38,108 nucleotides of DNA from UBA7887 sp964408735 (GCA_964408735.1 CAYPAX010000038.1:1-38108), one strand, 5' to 3'; counted from the stretch's first letter, positions 25,549 through 33,787 are shown. Notes: a model not told the origin generated them from the letters alone. Made by a program: numbers and translations.

Positions 25549-27605
25549 TCGGCCCTCCGGCGGCGTTCCTTGTCGCGCTTCTGGCGCCGTTTGCGCCGCT
25601 CGATGAGGGGCGGGCAAACCTGATCGTCGAAATAGAGCGTCTGGCAGCGCAGGCAGTGGATGCATTCGTTGGGGTTGATCTGCCCATCGGGATGAATCGC
25701 ATCCACCGGACAGGTCTGGGCACAGCGCTGACACGGCGCGCCACACTGCCAGCGCCGCTTGAGCCACTCGAACATGCGCATGCGCGCCGGGATCGCCAGC
25801 GCCGCGCCAAGAGGGCAGAGGTAGCGGCAGAAGACGCGATTGACGAACAGGCCGAGCAACAGCAACGACAGGGCGAAGAGTAGAAACGGCCAGGCACGAT
25901 CGAAAGCGAGCACGATCACGGTCTTGAAAGGCTCCACCTCGGCAGCGCTCAGGGCGAGGCCGGGATCCTGCAGGTGGCGTCCGAAAATGGCCAGAAATAT
26001 GATGTATTTTAGGGGCCACAGCCGCTCGTGCACGGCAAACGGAATGCTAAATTGCGGCACGCGCGAAAGGCGGCCGATGCGGTTGGCCAGCTCCTGCAAG
26101 GCGCCGAAGGGGCAGAGCCAGCCGCAAAACACACCGCGCCCCCAAAACAGCAATACCACCGCAACGTATCCCCAGAGCACGAAGATCAATGGCTCGATGA
26201 GAAAGCCCTGCCAGTGAAAGCCGGTCATGATGGCAGACACGAAGGTGAGCACATTGATCACGGAAAGCTGGGCGTGCAGCGTCCAGCCGAGCACGACCAG
26301 GGTGAAGACGAGGAATCCCAGCCTGACAATGCGGTAAAGGCGGCGACGGCGAGCGACCTGATCTTGGAAGACGAGAAGGCTCGAAAGCAGCAGCAGCGCG
26401 CCGACCAGCACCGCCAGGGCGAACCAACGATCCTGCCAGTTGCGTTGCCACAGGGGGGTCTCGTCGAGGGCCACGGCGCGGCGATAGCGGGCCGGCAGCT
26501 CATAGTCGAGCGCAAATACGGCACCCGCGCCATCCTGGCGCGCCTGCCCGGGCACTGTCAGCAGAAGCCGCCACGGCATGGCCGGGTCGAAACCGCTGTC
26601 TGACGAGATAACGAACAGGGCTGTCTCGCGCAGCTCGGGGGCTTCCCTTGCCACGAGACGTTCCACGCGCATGTAAGCTGGGGCGGTCAGGGCCATGCTG
26701 CGCCCGGCCTGTTCTATGGCGATTCGCTCGAAGCGCCCCGACCGCCGCCAGGCGGTGCCCTTGACCGAATAGAGCCCCTGAGCGGCAACGAAGAGAAGCT
26801 GGTCGTCTATCCCGAGATCGCCGCGGAAGCGATTGTCCGCCACTTCGCCGAACAGATTGCGGCCGACGCGGGCCGGTGTCGCCAGGGCCGCATAGACCTG
26901 CGCATAGAGGGCATCGTCCGGCGGTATCGGGGTGCCCGGCGCGAACAACGCGTGGCCTAGCGGGGCAAGCGCTGCGCTGGCTTCGCCAACCGAGATCGTG
27001 CGCTCTACCACCGAGCCATCGGCCAGCAGAGCCGTCCAAGAGGCCGGTGCGTAGGCGGAGAAATCCAGCACCATTCCGGCGCTGCCCAACAAGCCGCGGC
27101 CCGCCGCCACGGCACGGGCTGAGCGCAGCACGGCGTCCGCCATCACCTGCGCCGAAATCGTCGCCCCGGATATGCCGTCTATTCCCTCGCGGCTGCCGCG
27201 CCGTATGGCCAGGGGTTGACGCACATCGTGACCTGTCAGCCGCACAAGGAAATCCGCCAAGTCGTCGTCGCTGACCCCGATCACCAGGATCGGCTCGCTG
27301 TGGGATATGACGGTCGCGCCAAGGATGGTGCCGGACATATCCATGGCGACGGCGATGTCGATGGGCTTGCCGGAATAGCCCACCGATCCGACGACAGTGC
27401 CCGTGGAGAACAGATAGCCGAGCAGCTCGTCGTCGACCTGGGCCGTATGGGCCGGAGGCTTGCCCTGGTCGGAGACGACAACAACCTTCTCGCCAAACAC
27501 CGTCTTGGCGAGTTGGCCCAAATCGGCCGCACCGGCCGGCCCCGTCAGAGCCCAGATGACGATGGCACAGACGGCGGCCACTATGCGCAGCCTTGCTCGG
27601 CCCAT
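25524..27605 (-). CDS. nirI: NirI/NosR-family membrane flavo-iron-sulfur protein
   Basis: The predicted protein has 693 residues. It starts with a signal peptide (MGRARLRIVAAVCAIVIWAL) and a periplasmic FMN-binding domain, with the covalent flavin motif SGATIS (Thr149). Several membrane helices follow, then two NapH/NosR-type motifs (FCGWLCPFGALQEL and FCRYLCPLGAAL). It ends with a cytoplasmic ferredoxin segment containing CGAPCQRCAQTCP and CIHCLRCQTLYF. Relatives are NosR, needed for N2O reductase, and NirI, needed for nirS expression or function in Paracoccus. No nosZ is visible and nirS is divergently adjacent, so NirI is preferred. ATG 27605 is chosen because it begins the signal peptide; the longer frame adds 55 atypical residues that cross the FNR-like box. 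It overlaps the hemerythrin gene tail to tail. Confidence 0.82.
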   Translation of the reverse strand: MGRARLRIVAAVCAIVIWALTGPAGAADLGQLAKTVFGEKVVVVSDQGKPPAHTAQVDDELLGYLFSTGTVVGSVGYSGKPIDIAVAMDMSGTILGATVISHSEPILVIGVSDDDLADFLVRLTGHDVRQPLAIRRGSREGIDGISGATISAQVMADAVLRSARAVAAGRGLLGSAGMVLDFSAYAPASWTALLADGSVVERTISVGEASAALAPLGHALFAPGTPIPPDDALYAQVYAALATPARVGRNLFGEVADNRFRGDLGIDDQLLFVAAQGLYSVKGTAWRRSGRFERIAIEQAGRSMALTAPAYMRVERLVAREAPELRETALFVISSDSGFDPAMPWRLLLTVPGQARQDGAGAVFALDYELPARYRRAVALDETPLWQRNWQDRWFALAVLVGALLLLSSLLVFQDQVARRRRLYRIVRLGFLVFTLVVLGWTLHAQLSVINVLTFVSAIMTGFHWQGFLIEPLIFVLWGYVAVVLLFWGRGVFCGWLCPFGALQELANRIGRLSRVPQFSIPFAVHERLWPLKYIIFLAIFGRHLQDPGLALSAAEVEPFKTVIVLAFDRAWPFLLFALSLLLLGLFVNRVFCRYLCPLGAALAIPARMRMFEWLKRRWQCGAPCQRCAQTCPVDAIHPDGQINPNECIHCLRCQTLYFDDQVCPPLIERRKRRQKRDKERRRRADQISSTPG

Positions 27606-27681
27606 CACACTCCCGACGGCGCTGGGTGCGCTCGACTTCTGCCCAGACCACCTAGCGGTATCACGCGTGGTCACTGCCTCC

Positions 27682-27695
27682 TTGATAATCGTCAA
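27682..27695 (+). promoter_or_regulatory. FNR/Dnr-type binding site between nirI and nirS
   Basis: TTGATAATCGTCAA matches TTGAT-N4-ATCAA at nine of ten positions. Its centre is 60.5 bases before the nirS start and about 83 bases before the nirI start, so it could serve both divergent genes. TAGTGT at 27717-27722 is a possible -10 element for nirS at the spacing expected for a class II FNR-type promoter. In denitrifiers such sites are bound by NnrR, Dnr or related NO-responsive regulators; which one acts here is unknown. Confidence 0.72.
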
Positions 27696-27748
27696 GGCGG
27701 AAATCGACGGTCCGCATAGTGTCTCCTCGCAATTCTGGGAGAATTCAG

Positions 27749-29596
27749 ATGAAAAGCGGAACCATCGCAATCATCATCGGTGCCCTTGTTATCGTCGTTG
27801 GGGCGGCGATGTTCGGCCTCTCTCCTGGTGACCAGCCGCATAATGCGAATCTGGCACCAGCGCCGGCCGAGCCGGTAGAGGTCGCCGAAGCTACGAACGA
27901 TGCACCCGAGCCGCCGGCGAATCCGCCGGAAGTCGACCCCTCGGACATCGAAGCACATGAAACCACGCCGGGCGACCGTTACGAGCCCAGCCTGGACATC
28001 ATCGAGGGTGCCGAGATGGACACTCCTGGTGAGTACGAAGGCGTTCCCACCTTGACCGAGGCGGAGTTCGCACAAGCCAAGCAGATGTATTTCGAGCGAT
28101 GCGCCGGTTGCCACGGCGTCTTGCGCAATGGTGCGACGGGCAAGGCCCTGACCACCGATCTGACGCGCGAGCTCGGCTACGACTACCTGCATGCCTTCAT
28201 CACCTACGGCTCGCCCGGCGGCATGCCCAACTGGGGCACGTCAGGCGCCTTCACGGACGCCGAAGTGGATCTGATGGCACGCTATCTGCTGAACGATCCG
28301 CCACAACCGCCGGAATACGGCCTGCCGGAGATCACCGAATCGTGGAAGGTTCTGGTTCCGGTCGCGGATCGCCCGACGGCCCAGGCCAACAGCCTGGATC
28401 TGGACAATCTGTTCTCCGTGACGTTGCGCGATACGGGCGAGATCGCCCTGATCGACGGCGCCAGCAAGGAGATCGTCCAGGTGATTGCGACCGGCTATGC
28501 GGTGCACATCTCGCGCATGTCGGCCTCCGGGCGTTATCTCTACACCATCGGCCGTGACGCCAAGGTCAATCTCATCGATCTTTATATGAATCCGCCGCAG
28601 ACGGTGGCCGAGATCAAGATCGGTCTTGAGGCGCGTTCCGTCGAGACCTCGAAGATGGCAGGCTATGAAGACAGCTACGCCATCGCCGGCTCCTACTGGC
28701 CGCCGCAATACGTGATCATGGACGGCCCGACCCTTGAGCCGATGAAGGTCGTTTCCACGCGTGGCATGACCTACGACACTCAGGAGTATCATCCGGAACC
28801 GCGCGTGGCCGCGATCGTTGCCTCGCACTACAATCCGGAGTTCATAGTCAACGTCAAGGAGACCGGCCACATCCTGATGGTCAACTACGAGGACATGGAA
28901 AACCTCAAAGTGACCGCCATCGCGGCCGAGCGTTTCCTGCATGACGGCGGCTTCGACTCCACCGGCCGCTATTTCCTGGTCGCAGCCAACGCCCGCAACA
29001 AGCTGGCCGTGGTCGACACCAAGGACGACAAGCTGGTGGCGTTGTTCGAATCCGGCGGCACCACGCCCCATCCCGGACGCGGCGCCAACTTCGTGCACCC
29101 GACCCACGGCCCCGTCTGGGCGACCAGCCATCTCGGCGACGAGATCATCTCGTTGGTCGGTACCGATCCGGTTGGCCATGCCGACAAGGCCTGGACCGTG
29201 GTCCAGACCCTGGAGGGCCAGGGTGGCGGCTCGCTGTTCATCAAGACCCATCCGGAGTCGACGAACCTTTACGTCGATACCCCGCTCAACCCCGAGGCCG
29301 AGCTTGCCTCCTCAATAGCGGTGTTCGATATCAACAATCTCGATGCCGGTTACGAAGTGCTGCCCATCGGCGAATGGTCGGGCATCACCGAAGGCGTCCG
29401 GCGCGTCGTGCAGGGCGAATACAACCAGGCCGGCGACGAGATCTGGTTCTCGGTATGGAACGGCAAAGAGCAGGAGTCGGCGATCGTCGTGGTCGACGAC
29501 AAGACACGCCAGCTCAAGACCGTCATCCGTGACCCACGCTTGGTCACGCCGACCGGCAAGTTCAACGTCTACAACACGCGCAACGACGTGTACTGA
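27749..29596 (+). CDS. nirS: Cytochrome cd1 nitrite reductase (NO-forming)
   Basis: The 615-residue enzyme reduces nitrite to nitric oxide in the periplasm. A hydrophobic N-terminus (about 4-24) is followed by a long Pro/Ala/Glu-rich stretch (about 36-75). The cytochrome c domain has heme motif CAGCH (Cys118, Cys121, His122). The eight-bladed d1-heme propeller has proximal His253 (GYAVHISRMSASGRYLY) and the probable active-site pair His360 (ASHYNPEF) and His441 (TPHPGRGANF). The start is ATG 27749, seven bases after a GGGAGA ribosome site; the frame upstream from 27719 lacks support. It heads the long nir gene run and is preceded by an FNR-like box. The N-terminal part may stay in the membrane as an anchor instead of being cleaved, which is not usual for NirS. 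Confidence 0.96.
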   Translation: MKSGTIAIIIGALVIVVGAAMFGLSPGDQPHNANLAPAPAEPVEVAEATNDAPEPPANPPEVDPSDIEAHETTPGDRYEPSLDIIEGAEMDTPGEYEGVPTLTEAEFAQAKQMYFERCAGCHGVLRNGATGKALTTDLTRELGYDYLHAFITYGSPGGMPNWGTSGAFTDAEVDLMARYLLNDPPQPPEYGLPEITESWKVLVPVADRPTAQANSLDLDNLFSVTLRDTGEIALIDGASKEIVQVIATGYAVHISRMSASGRYLYTIGRDAKVNLIDLYMNPPQTVAEIKIGLEARSVETSKMAGYEDSYAIAGSYWPPQYVIMDGPTLEPMKVVSTRGMTYDTQEYHPEPRVAAIVASHYNPEFIVNVKETGHILMVNYEDMENLKVTAIAAERFLHDGGFDSTGRYFLVAANARNKLAVVDTKDDKLVALFESGGTTPHPGRGANFVHPTHGPVWATSHLGDEIISLVGTDPVGHADKAWTVVQTLEGQGGGSLFIKTHPESTNLYVDTPLNPEAELASSIAVFDINNLDAGYEVLPIGEWSGITEGVRRVVQGEYNQAGDEIWFSVWNGKEQESAIVVVDDKTRQLKTVIRDPRLVTPTGKFNVYNTRNDVY

Positions 29597-29606
29597 GCGA
29601 TGCCTT

Positions 29607-29630
29607 GGGCGGGGCCGGCGTGCCCCGCCC
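29607..29630 (+). terminator. GC-rich stem-loop between nirS and nirE
   Basis: A perfect 9-bp stem (29607-29615 with 29622-29630) and six-base loop follow the nirS stop by ten bases, and are followed by a short pyrimidine run. It could act as a partial terminator or as a 3' stabiliser, so that more NirS than cofactor-biosynthesis protein is made. Confidence 0.5.
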
Positions 29631-29662
29631 ACCCTTTCCTGCGAGTGGCAAGGAGACCCAAG

Positions 29663-30460
29663 ATGACGATCGACTGGAAAGGCCCCGGCAACGCCAATAA
29701 GATTCCCAAGGTGTATCTGGTCGGCGCGGGACCCGGCGATCCCGAATTGCTGACATTGAAGGCCGCGCGTCTGCTTTGCGAGGCCGATGCCGTGGTCTAT
29801 GACCGCCTGGTGTCGGAGGCCGTTCTGAATCTGGCACCTGAAGTCGCCGAACGTATTTTCGTTGGCAAGGAAAGTGGTTTCCACGCCTTGCCGCAAGATC
29901 AGATCAATGCCCTTCTGGTGCGCCTGGCGCGGCGCTGCAAACAGGTCGTGCGGCTCAAGGGGGGCGATCCTTTCGTCTTCGGGCGCGGCAGCGAAGAGGC
30001 TGCGCATCTCGCCGAGCATGGCATTGCCTGCGAGGTGGTGCCGGGCGTTACCGCGGCCATGGGCTGCGGCGCGGCGGCCGGAATTCCGCTCACCCATCGC
30101 GGGCTTGCCAGCGGCGTTCGTTTTATCACCGGCCATTGCCGCGACAATGGTGAGCTCGACCTCGACTGGCACCGCCTGGCCGACCCGGACACCACCATCG
30201 TCATTTATATGGGGTTGGCCAATCTGCCGTTGATTGCGGTGCGGCTCATGGATGCCGGACTTTCGCGGGACACGCCTGCGGCGGCCATCGCCGATGGCAC
30301 CCTGCCCGGCGAGAACGTTGTCACGGGAACGCTGTCAAGCCTGCCCGCCGCCGTCGCACGGCACGGCCTGCGGCCACCGGCGACGCTGGTCATCGGACAG
30401 GTGGCGGCCTTCGCCCAAGTTGACATGGCGGACGATGCGCTTGTCGCCTGCGAGACATAG
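29663..30460 (+). CDS. nirE: Uroporphyrinogen-III C-methyltransferase for heme d1 synthesis
   Basis: The 265-residue product is a SUMT (CobA-type) enzyme that uses S-adenosylmethionine to methylate C2 and C7 of uroporphyrinogen III, giving precorrin-2. Family motifs are VYLVGAGPGDPELLTLKA near the N-terminus, VVYDRLVS, RLKGGDPFVFGRGSEEA, VPGVTAAMGCGAAAGIPLTHRG and VIYMGLANL. It lacks the CysG dehydrogenase/chelatase part. Placement inside the nir cluster marks it as the dedicated NirE, which feeds siroheme and then heme d1. The ATG at 29663 has AGGAG seven bases upstream; the longer frame starts in the stem-loop region. Its end overlaps the nirC start by 26 bases. Confidence 0.93.
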   Translation: MTIDWKGPGNANKIPKVYLVGAGPGDPELLTLKAARLLCEADAVVYDRLVSEAVLNLAPEVAERIFVGKESGFHALPQDQINALLVRLARRCKQVVRLKGGDPFVFGRGSEEAAHLAEHGIACEVVPGVTAAMGCGAAAGIPLTHRGLASGVRFITGHCRDNGELDLDWHRLADPDTTIVIYMGLANLPLIAVRLMDAGLSRDTPAAAIADGTLPGENVVTGTLSSLPAAVARHGLRPPATLVIGQVAAFAQVDMADDALVACET

Positions 30461-30758
30461 CGGCTGGCTGCTCGCGGCCCTGCTTGCCGCGGGTACCGCT
30501 GCGGCCGAGCCGCCCGCGGCACGCCAAGACGAAATCCTCCATGCCCTGCGTCACGACTGCGGCTCCTGCCATGGCCTAACCTTGCACGGCGGCCTTGGTC
30601 CGGCGCTGCTGCCGGCACGGCTGGCAGATATGCCCGACGAGGCTTTGGTCGAGGTCATTCTCGATGGCCTTCCCGGCACGCCCATGCCACCTTGGCGCTT
30701 TATCCTGAGCCGAGACGAAGCGGCGTGGCTGGTGCGGCGCCTGAAGGAGGGTTTGTGA
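30435..30758 (+). CDS. nirC: NirC-type small periplasmic cytochrome c
   Basis: The 107-residue protein has a signal peptide (SGWLLAALLAAGTAAAE) and a single heme c site CGSCHG (Cys42, Cys45, His46), with Met84 (GTPMPPW) as the likely sixth ligand. This matches NirC (cytochrome c55X), which can donate electrons to NirS or take part in the last steps of heme d1 formation. The start is ATG 30435, inside the end of nirE; the open frame extends further upstream but without a signal peptide. A purine-rich GAAGGAGGG ahead of the next gene lies at its 3' end, which shows tight coupling with nirF. Confidence 0.88.
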   Translation: MRLSPARHSGWLLAALLAAGTAAAEPPAARQDEILHALRHDCGSCHGLTLHGGLGPALLPARLADMPDEALVEVILDGLPGTPMPPWRFILSRDEAAWLVRRLKEGL

Positions 30759-30759
30759 C

Positions 30760-31926
30760 GTGAGATTTCTGATATTCGCCCTGGTCGTAGTTCTGGCGGG
30801 CTGCCAGCAGGCGCCTTTGCGCGGCAGCGGCGATCTCGGCCTGGTGATCGAGCGTGCGGCAGGGCGCATCGCGGTGATCGAGACCACCGCCAAGCAAGTG
30901 CTCGGCAGCATCGACGGCCTCGGCGACCTCTCCCATGCCTCGGCCGTGTTCTCGCGCGACGGGCGCTACGCCTTCATCTTCGGGCGCGACGGTGGCCTGA
31001 CCAAGATCGATCTGCTTGAGCGCCGCATCGCCGCTCGCGTGGTGCAGGCGGGGAACAGCATCGGCGGCGCCATATCCCAGGACGGCCGCCTGGTCGCGGT
31101 CTCCAATTACGAACCCGGCGGCGTGCGCGTCTTCGATACAGGGACCCTGGTGCCGGTCGCCGACATCCCCGCCACCTATGGCAACAACGGCGCGCGCTCG
31201 AAAGTGGTCGGCCTGGTCGATGCGCCGGGGCAGCGATTCGTCTTCAGCCTCTACGACGCCGGCGAGATCTGGATCGCCGACATGGCCGATCCCGCCGCGC
31301 CCGCCATCACCCGTTACCGCGATGTCGGTGCCCAGCCTTATGACGGCCTGATCACGCCGGACGGACGCCACTATCTGGCCGGGCTGTTCGGCGAGGACGG
31401 CGTCGCCATGCTCGACCTCTGGCATCCCGAGATCGGCGTGCAGCGTGTGCTCGACGGCTATGGCCGCGGCGAGGAGCCCCTGCCGGTCTACAAGATGCCC
31501 CACCTGGAAGGCTGGGCCAGCGCGGGGGATCGCTTGTTCCTGCCGGCGGTCGGCCGCCACGAGGTACTGGTGGTAAACCGCGCCAGCTGGCGTGAGATCG
31601 GGCGCATCGCCGTGCATGGCCAGCCCATCTTCGCCATCGCCCGCCCCGACGGCCGCCAGATCTGGGTCAACTTCGCCCTGCCCAACAATGACGTGATCCA
31701 GGTCATCGATACGGAGACCCTGGAGATCGTCGCCGTGCTCGACCCCGGCAAGGCCATCCTGCACATGGAATTCACGCCCCGTGCCGAGCAGGTCTGGGTG
31801 TCGGTGCGCGATGCGGACAAGGTGGTGGTCTACGATCCCGACACGTTCGAGGTTCTGGCCAGCCACACGATCGACAAGCCCAGCGGCATCTTCCTCTCGG
31901 CGCGCGCCCACAGGATCGGGCTATGA
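30760..31926 (+). CDS. nirF: Heme d1 biosynthesis protein NirF, predicted lipoprotein
   Basis: The 388-residue protein has the d1-propeller fold of NirS and NirN without a cytochrome c domain. A lipobox LAGC (Cys15) after a short hydrophobic stretch predicts a lipoprotein held on the periplasmic face, as proposed for Pseudomonas NirF. NirF acts late in heme d1 synthesis, and binding of the dihydro-d1 precursor has been reported for the family. Propeller repeats are visible, for example FSRDGRYAFIFGRDGG and ITPDGRHYLAGLFGEDG. The gene starts at GTG 30760, one base after nirC, with AAGGAGGG upstream. Its stop overlaps the nirD start by four bases. Confidence 0.93.
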   Translation: MRFLIFALVVVLAGCQQAPLRGSGDLGLVIERAAGRIAVIETTAKQVLGSIDGLGDLSHASAVFSRDGRYAFIFGRDGGLTKIDLLERRIAARVVQAGNSIGGAISQDGRLVAVSNYEPGGVRVFDTGTLVPVADIPATYGNNGARSKVVGLVDAPGQRFVFSLYDAGEIWIADMADPAAPAITRYRDVGAQPYDGLITPDGRHYLAGLFGEDGVAMLDLWHPEIGVQRVLDGYGRGEEPLPVYKMPHLEGWASAGDRLFLPAVGRHEVLVVNRASWREIGRIAVHGQPIFAIARPDGRQIWVNFALPNNDVIQVIDTETLEIVAVLDPGKAILHMEFTPRAEQVWVSVRDADKVVVYDPDTFEVLASHTIDKPSGIFLSARAHRIGL

Positions 31927-32381
31927 CCGTGCTGAGCGATGAAGAGCGCAGATTGCTCGACGGCTACCAGCATGACTTCCCCTTGCTGCAACAACCGTTC
32001 GCCGTCATTGCGGCGGAACTCGGCATGGCCGAGGACGAGGTCATCGAGAGCTGCCGGCGTCTGCAGGATGACGGCGTGATCAGCCGGATCGGCGCCACCG
32101 TGGCACCCCATCGCAACGGCTGGAGCACCCTTGCGGCCATGGCCGTGCCGCCGGAGCGCCTGGAGCAGATCGCGGCCCTGGTCAGCGCCCGCCCAGAGGT
32201 CAACCACAATTACGAGCGCGAGAACGCGATCAATCTCTGGTTCGTGGTCACCGCCGCCAGCCGCGACGACGTTGCCGGCGTGCTCGATGACATCGCCCGG
32301 GAAAGCGGCATCGAGGTGCTCGACCTGCCGCTGGAAGAGCCGTTTCGCCTCGATCTGGGATTCCCCCTGGAATGGCGCTGA
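31923..32381 (+). CDS. nirD: Siroheme decarboxylase subunit, NirD-like
   Basis: This 152-residue protein has an N-terminal winged-helix (AsnC/Lrp-like) domain and a C-terminal RAM-like domain. The motif NHNYERENAINLWFVV contains His95. NirD, NirL, NirG and NirH (AhbA/AhbB relatives) together decarboxylate siroheme to didecarboxysiroheme on the way to heme d1. They do not act as transcription regulators despite the DNA-binding-like fold. It is the first of four paralogues in a row, with a four-base ATGA-type overlap to nirF and a ten-base overlap to the next gene. The length equals that of NirD (about 150), and the order fits nirDLGH of Pseudomonas. The exact letter is assigned by order and length. 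Confidence 0.85.
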   Translation: MTVLSDEERRLLDGYQHDFPLLQQPFAVIAAELGMAEDEVIESCRRLQDDGVISRIGATVAPHRNGWSTLAAMAVPPERLEQIAALVSARPEVNHNYERENAINLWFVVTAASRDDVAGVLDDIARESGIEVLDLPLEEPFRLDLGFPLEWR

Positions 32382-32866
32382 GCCGGAACGACAGGCGGCT
32401 GCTGGCCGCGCTCGAAGACGGCTTGCCGCTCACCGGCGAGCCTTTCGCCGTGCTCGCCGGGCGCCTCGGCTGGGCGGAAGCGCGGGTGCGCGAGGACATC
32501 GACGATTTGCAGGCCCGCGGCGTCATCCAGCGCTTCGGCATCGTCGTCAACCACCGCCGGCTCGGCTACGACGCCAATGCCATGGTGGTCTGGGAAGCGC
32601 CGCAAGAGTCGGCCAGCGAGAGCGGCCACAAGCTGGCGGCACTGCCCTATGTCACCCTCGCCTATCGGCGCGCGCCGCGCCCGCCGCTCTGGCCCTATAC
32701 GCTCTATGCCATGATCCACGGCCGCGACCGTGGCCAGGTCGAGGCCCTGATCGAGGTGGCGACGACGGCGGCCGGGCTTGCCGATGTGCGCCGCGAGATC
32801 CTCTTCAGCAAGCGCTGCTTCAAGCAGCGCGGTGCCCGCTACCGGCGGGAGCTGGCCGATGGATGA
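32372..32866 (+). CDS. nirL: Siroheme decarboxylase subunit, NirL-like
   Basis: This 164-residue member of the NirDLGH family has the winged-helix N-terminus (LEDGLPLTGEPFAVLAGRLG). Its second half is of the other paralogue class: VTLAYRRAPRPPLWPYTLYAMIHGR instead of the HNYxRE-N-WFVV motif of NirD and NirG. The two classes are thought to pair to form the heterodimeric enzyme. It overlaps nirD by ten bases and nirG by eight, so translation of the block is coupled. The letter L is given by order and length compared with the Pseudomonas cluster. Confidence 0.82.
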   Translation: MALSRNDRRLLAALEDGLPLTGEPFAVLAGRLGWAEARVREDIDDLQARGVIQRFGIVVNHRRLGYDANAMVVWEAPQESASESGHKLAALPYVTLAYRRAPRPPLWPYTLYAMIHGRDRGQVEALIEVATTAAGLADVRREILFSKRCFKQRGARYRRELADG

Positions 32867-33302
32867 CATCGACCGCAAGATCATCAACGCCCTGCAAGGC
32901 GGCTTTCCCATTTCCGAGCAGCCCTATGCCGAGGCCGCTGCGAAGCTCGGCCTCGACGAAGCGACTCTGATTTCGCGCGTGCGAGCGCTGCTGGCCGAGG
33001 GCACCCTGTCGCGTTTTGGCCCGCTCTACGATGCCGAGCGCCTCGGCGGCGCCGTGACCCTGGCGGCGATGGCGGTGCCCGATGCGCATTTCGATGCCAT
33101 CTGCGAGCTCGTCAACGATCATCCCGAAGTCGCGCACAACTATGCCCGCGAGCACGCCCTCAACATGTGGTTCGTGGTCGCTGCCGAAAGCCGCGAGCGC
33201 ATCGATGCCGTGCTTGATGCCATCGAGGCCGAGACCGGCTGCGACGTGTTCGATATGCCCAAGGAAGAGACCTTCTTCTTAGCCCTGAGGCTGCAAGCAT
33301 GA
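32859..33302 (+). CDS. nirG: Siroheme decarboxylase subunit, NirG-like
   Basis: This 147-residue member resembles NirD. It has winged-helix text IDRKIINALQGGFPISEQPYA and the motif AHNYAREHALNMWFVV with His93 and His99, which are candidates for heme-substrate binding. Length (147) and third position match NirG. The ATG at 32859 overlaps the nirL stop region; the longer frame from 32778 lies inside nirL and is not family-like. The four-base overlap with nirH (ATGA) indicates coupling. Confidence 0.84.
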   Translation: MDDIDRKIINALQGGFPISEQPYAEAAAKLGLDEATLISRVRALLAEGTLSRFGPLYDAERLGGAVTLAAMAVPDAHFDAICELVNDHPEVAHNYAREHALNMWFVVAAESRERIDAVLDAIEAETGCDVFDMPKEETFFLALRLQA

Positions 33303-33784
33303 CGGACCTCGACGCCACGGACCATGCCATCGTGCTGGCTACGCAAGCGGGCCTGCCGCTCTGTGCGCGGCCTTATCATGCGGTGGGTGAAGAAATCGGC
33401 GTGTCGGGCGAGGAGGTCATGGAGCGCATGCAGGCCATGCGCGCGCGCGGCGCTATCCGTCGCCTCGGTGCGGTGCCCAACCACTACGCCATCGGCGTGC
33501 AAGCCAACGCCATGTCGGTCTGGGACGTCGACGACGCGCGCGTCTCGGCGCTGGGCGCCGTGGTGGGGGCGCTCGAGGGCGTCAGCCATTGCTATCGCCG
33601 GCCCCGCCATCTGCCCGACTGGCGCTACAATTTCTTCGCCATGGTTCACGGTCGCGAGCGGGCGCAAGCGCAAGCGCAAGCGGAGGAGATCGCGGCCATC
33701 CTCGGCGACGCCTGCCGCGCCCACGATCTGCTGTTCAGCACCCGCATCCTCAAAAAGACCGGTCTCAGACTGGTCGCGGACTGA
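33299..33784 (+). CDS. nirH: Siroheme decarboxylase subunit, NirH-like
   Basis: The 161-residue protein is the fourth NirDLGH paralogue and belongs with NirL. It has a winged-helix N-terminus (HAIVLATQAGLPLCARPYHAVG) and the motif SHCYRRPRHLPDWRYNFFAMVHGR. It presumably pairs with a NirD/NirG-type partner to remove two carboxylates from siroheme. The run ERAQAQAQAEEI is encoded by three tandem CAAGCG hexamers (33665-33682), a possible length-variable spot. It ends three bases before nirJ. Confidence 0.83.
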   Translation: MTDLDATDHAIVLATQAGLPLCARPYHAVGEEIGVSGEEVMERMQAMRARGAIRRLGAVPNHYAIGVQANAMSVWDVDDARVSALGAVVGALEGVSHCYRRPRHLPDWRYNFFAMVHGRERAQAQAQAEEIAAILGDACRAHDLLFSTRILKKTGLRLVAD

Positions 33785-33787
33785 GCC

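Noticed and set aside
25524..27605. Calling the flavo-iron-sulfur protein NosR
   Set aside because: Sequence alone fits both NosR and NirI, but no nosZ, nosD, nosF or nosY is present, and nirS is divergently adjacent with a shared regulatory box.
31923..33784. Four AsnC/Lrp-type transcription regulators
   Set aside because: The winged-helix part invites this name, but position in the nir cluster, lengths and the C-terminal His motifs identify the NirDLGH siroheme decarboxylase family.
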